Shown: positions 33,721-35,864 of the stretch, piece after piece
Layout: every line of letters starts with the position of its first letter
How positions within the stretch are numbered: position 1 is the first letter of the stretch
Source: Clostridia bacterium
Lineage (GTDB): Bacteria; Bacillota; Clostridia; Peptostreptococcales; Anaerovoracaceae
Direction: 5' to 3'
Assembly: GCA_910575405.1 (NCBI GenBank)
Contig: CAJTER010000034.1
Coordinates: 15,240 to 51,103 of the forward strand
DNA: 35,864 bases
The notes under the pieces: generated by a model
The model's database searches: none
Told to the model about the DNA's origin: nothing
The model's input: only the letters and a program-made list of their open reading frames with translations
Translations under genes and position numbers: made by a program

Positions 33721-35616
33721 TCAGGGCCTCCTTTTTTGCCATTTTGCATAAAGGGTCTTGCTGCCGGTGCTGCCCTTTTTAATGGAGGTTATCCGTTTTT
33801 TGCAGCCTTTATCTGAATACCAGCCCTGGAAGGTATAGCCGCTGCGGGTTGCCTTTTGCAGCTTGACGGTTTTGTTCGTGTAGTAGTAGGATGGGTTCCT
33901 GCTGCTGTTTGTTCCGCCCTTCAGGCTGTATTTGATGGTGTATTTAATGGGCTTCCACTGTGCGTAGAAGGTCGCCTGATGGCTGGAGCTGGGGATCTGG
34001 CTCTTGATGCGCTGCCGGTTGGCGTATTTTGTTCCGCTGCCGTTTGCCTTTGTGTTCCAGGCGGAGAAGGTGTAGCCTTTTCGCTTGAACTTGTTTGCCG
34101 GAAGGGGTGATGCCTTCAGGATGTCGTAGGTGAGGGAAGTCATGCTTCCTGAGGTAGCGCCGTTTCCGCTAAAGCGTATATTCACCAGAGGCGGAACCTG
34201 CATTTTTTCTGTAGCTGCCGTATCGCTGTCCAGGTGGGCGTCGGTTGCTGCTACTGCCCGGATCTGGAAGCTTCCGTCTGCTGTGAAGGCTTTCCCCTTA
34301 TATTTTCTGCATTTTACAGAAGCCGGGGATGGCTGGGAGCCGTCCAGAGAGTAGTAAATATCCGCGCCTTTTGTTTCGCAGGAAAGGGTTGCGGTTCGCG
34401 TTTCTTTGTTATAGGAAATGGCCGGCGCTGCTGTCTTTTCGCTAATCTGAGGAAGCGTTCCCGGGGCTTTCATTGTTGAGCCGGAGTCCAGGGAGCATTT
34501 GGGAAGCAGTCCGTTCCAGTAGCTTTCTTCTTTGTGGCTGTTGTAGTAGATCGGATCCTCCCGATCTGCTTTGTCAAAGGCCGCGTCGCTCCTGACGAAG
34601 AAATCGTAGAGAATCAGGCTCTGCCCGCCTTGGTCATAGTCATCCCATGTGCAGTCCACGTTGTACCAGGAGTCTTCCAGGCGGATTTTGTTCCATTCAT
34701 GATCCTGACTGGTTACTGCGATTGTATCAATGCCCGCGCCATTGCAGAGCATCTCAAAGGCCTGGGAATATCCGGCGCACACGGTTTTGTCCATACAGAT
34801 TGCGCTGTAGGCGGTCTGGGAAAAAACCTGTTCCTCATCAAGTCCTTCATTTACACTGCCATCTTCATTATAAAAGTCGTCGTTGTATCTCACTTTTTTG
34901 TTGATCAGGTCGTGGGCGATGCGGGCTTTTTCAAAATCTGTACTTCCCTTGTCCACTTCCTTTTGCCAGGCATTCATCTGCTTTTGTACATTGGCTGTAG
35001 CCATCTTTCTCTGGCTCCCGTATGCGAAGGCTTTGTAAACGCCAATTCCCACAGTATTGCTTCCAAACCATCCCACATTATTGAGAAAGTAAAACTGTGG
35101 ATTGGAAAAGCGGAAAATGTTCATTACATTGCTCGCCTTTGTCTGCGTCAGTGTGCCGGTCTTTATCTGACCGGTGTAATACACTTTCTGACCTCTGTAA
35201 AGGAAGGTTTTTACGGGTTTGTCATTGGCCAGGTAATCCCTGCATGCCTGGTATAGCTTGTCGTAAAGGGCCTGCTCCGCATTGGACATCTGGTTGTAGA
35301 AATAATACGTGCTGTATTTGTCCCACGAATGCTTGTAAACAGCTGATTTTGGGTTCGCTTTACCGCCTGCTGCTTTGGTATCTTCGGATGTGGCCTGTGA
35401 TTCCGCTGACTCTGCCGGAGCCGCGTAAGAGCCATCTGCAATTTCCTGCTGAGGAAGCTCTCGTTCTTCAAAGGGCAGCAGGCCTCCTGCCTGGTGTTGG
35501 CGCTCGGTCTGCTGCGGTATATCGTTGGGAGCGGCCAGCGCAGCTTCTGTACCTGCGGCCATACAGCCAATCATCAGGCTGACACTCAGCAGAATACTCA
35601 GTACCCGTTTTTTCAT
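33721..35616 (-). CDS. Secreted transglutaminase-like protein with InlB B-repeats
   Basis: The 631-residue protein has a signal peptide (residues about 1-29, ending AALAAP) and a Ser/Glu/Ala-rich spacer to about 90. A transglutaminase-like core (about 190-340) has the catalytic Cys at about 280 (MDKTVCAGYSQAFEML), His at about 306 (DHEWN) and Asp at about 322 (NVDCTWDDY). A chitobiase/hexosaminidase C-terminal-type domain (CETKGADIYYSLDGSQPS, about 405-475) and two InlB B-repeat (Flg_new) units at about 490-630 (GYTFSAWNTK and GYTFQGWYSD) follow. It has no anchor. It may act on host or bacterial surface proteins, as related gut anaerobe proteins may; this is inference. Confidence 0.88.
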   Translation of the reverse strand: MKKRVLSILLSVSLMIGCMAAGTEAALAAPNDIPQQTERQHQAGGLLPFEERELPQQEIADGSYAAPAESAESQATSEDTKAAGGKANPKSAVYKHSWDKYSTYYFYNQMSNAEQALYDKLYQACRDYLANDKPVKTFLYRGQKVYYTGQIKTGTLTQTKASNVMNIFRFSNPQFYFLNNVGWFGSNTVGIGVYKAFAYGSQRKMATANVQKQMNAWQKEVDKGSTDFEKARIAHDLINKKVRYNDDFYNEDGSVNEGLDEEQVFSQTAYSAICMDKTVCAGYSQAFEMLCNGAGIDTIAVTSQDHEWNKIRLEDSWYNVDCTWDDYDQGGQSLILYDFFVRSDAAFDKADREDPIYYNSHKEESYWNGLLPKCSLDSGSTMKAPGTLPQISEKTAAPAISYNKETRTATLSCETKGADIYYSLDGSQPSPASVKCRKYKGKAFTADGSFQIRAVAATDAHLDSDTAATEKMQVPPLVNIRFSGNGATSGSMTSLTYDILKASPLPANKFKRKGYTFSAWNTKANGSGTKYANRQRIKSQIPSSSHQATFYAQWKPIKYTIKYSLKGGTNSSRNPSYYYTNKTVKLQKATRSGYTFQGWYSDKGCKKRITSIKKGSTGSKTLYAKWQKRRP

Positions 35617-35763
35617 AATCTCGTTCCTCCTGTCATGGTTCCCTTGCTTCTTGTGTTTATGGTTTCCTGAAATCCTGCTTTCATTATACGAAAATTTTCA
35701 GAGAGCGTCAATCTCCGGCTGCGTCTCCGTATGCGTTCCTTTTATTCTGTGAAGTGAAAAGTT

Positions 35764-35830
35764 AACTTCCACATCTAAGGGGTGCAAGTGGAAGTTAGTC
35801 TTTCCCCAACTTCCACTTGAAATCAAGTGG
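35764..35830. repeat. Alternative hairpins built from an AACTTCCAC(TT) repeat
   Basis: AACTTCCAC (35764-35772) and AACTTCCACTT (35808-35818) can each pair with AAGTGGAAGTT (35786-35796). CCACTTGA (35813-35820) also pairs with TCAAGTGG (35823-35830). The pairings compete for the same bases. It lies at the window edge, about 150 bp upstream of the secreted transglutaminase gene, with no gene visible to its right. Confidence 0.6.
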
Positions 35831-35864
35831 CACTTAGCCTTACACTTTCTTTATGGGCAGATGC

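Noticed and set aside
34534-35256. 240-residue plus-strand open frame
   Set aside because: It lies opposite the transglutaminase-like gene and has no start signals.
1-35864. CRISPR array, tRNA or rRNA genes, prophage
   Set aside because: No regularly spaced repeats, no cloverleaf or CCA-type gene ends, and no phage structural genes were seen.

Overview
The window looks like chromosome from a Gram-positive anaerobe of the class Clostridia. The signs are strong AGGAGG-type ribosome binding sites, a sigma-A promoter, a yybP-ykoY leader with an intrinsic terminator, small Clostridia-type families (DUF6485, DUF6506, DUF1848, AAA-ATPase-like/PD-(D/E)XK) and no Gram-negative envelope genes. No rRNA, tRNA or other species marker is present, so I do not name a genus.

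Positions 1-5200 are a decayed mobile region. A 1.73 kb insertion sequence with 17-bp terminal inverted repeats has a transposase broken by a frameshift and an amber codon. It lies just upstream of a small antitoxin-like gene and a 28-codon stub that resembles the start of an ADP-ribosyltransferase-fold toxin family. A tandem DUF6506 gene follows whose only plausible start codon is ATA. Then come a broken IS3-family element and a small ribbon-helix-helix-like gene behind an 18-bp perfect palindrome.

Positions 5250-15735 are the core of the window: one minus-strand cluster. A sigma-54-dependent activator (13978-15735) precedes a textbook -24/-12 promoter (13765-13779). That promoter reads into a probable operon: YtcJ-type amidohydrolase, ureA, ureB, ureC, ureE, ureF, ureG, ureD, an NhaC-type Na+/H+ antiporter and a DUF6485 protein. 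The plausible logic is that the amidohydrolase releases urea or another nitrogenous product, urease makes ammonia and CO2, and the antiporter handles the resulting pH and ion load, all switched by a ligand-sensing activator. UreC keeps its nickel ligands, but its active-site flap has Ala where most ureases have Cys.

Positions 15900-18800 hold a P2-type cation ATPase behind a strong promoter and a yybP-ykoY (Mn2+) riboswitch whose P1 3' strand is also the 5' arm of a terminator. Positions 19182-23620 hold a two-component system divergent from a large secreted carbohydrate-binding-domain protein. An OmpR-type direct repeat sits in the intergenic region. Positions 23641-27700 hold an MBL-fold hydrolase, a frameshifted small membrane protein, a small hypothetical gene and an M28-family lipoprotein peptidase with a long leader and a terminator.

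Positions 27600-35864 are minus-strand accessory genes. They include BrnA/BrnT toxin-antitoxin remnants, a flavodoxin lacking its N-terminus, a DUF4405 membrane protein, an AAA-ATPase-like/PD-(D/E)XK protein, an XRE regulator with a membrane domain, a DUF1848 Fe-S protein, two broken small genes and a secreted transglutaminase-like protein with InlB B-repeats. The window ends in a set of alternative hairpins. Many modules are broken, so decay of mobile and toxin-antitoxin genes is a general theme here.
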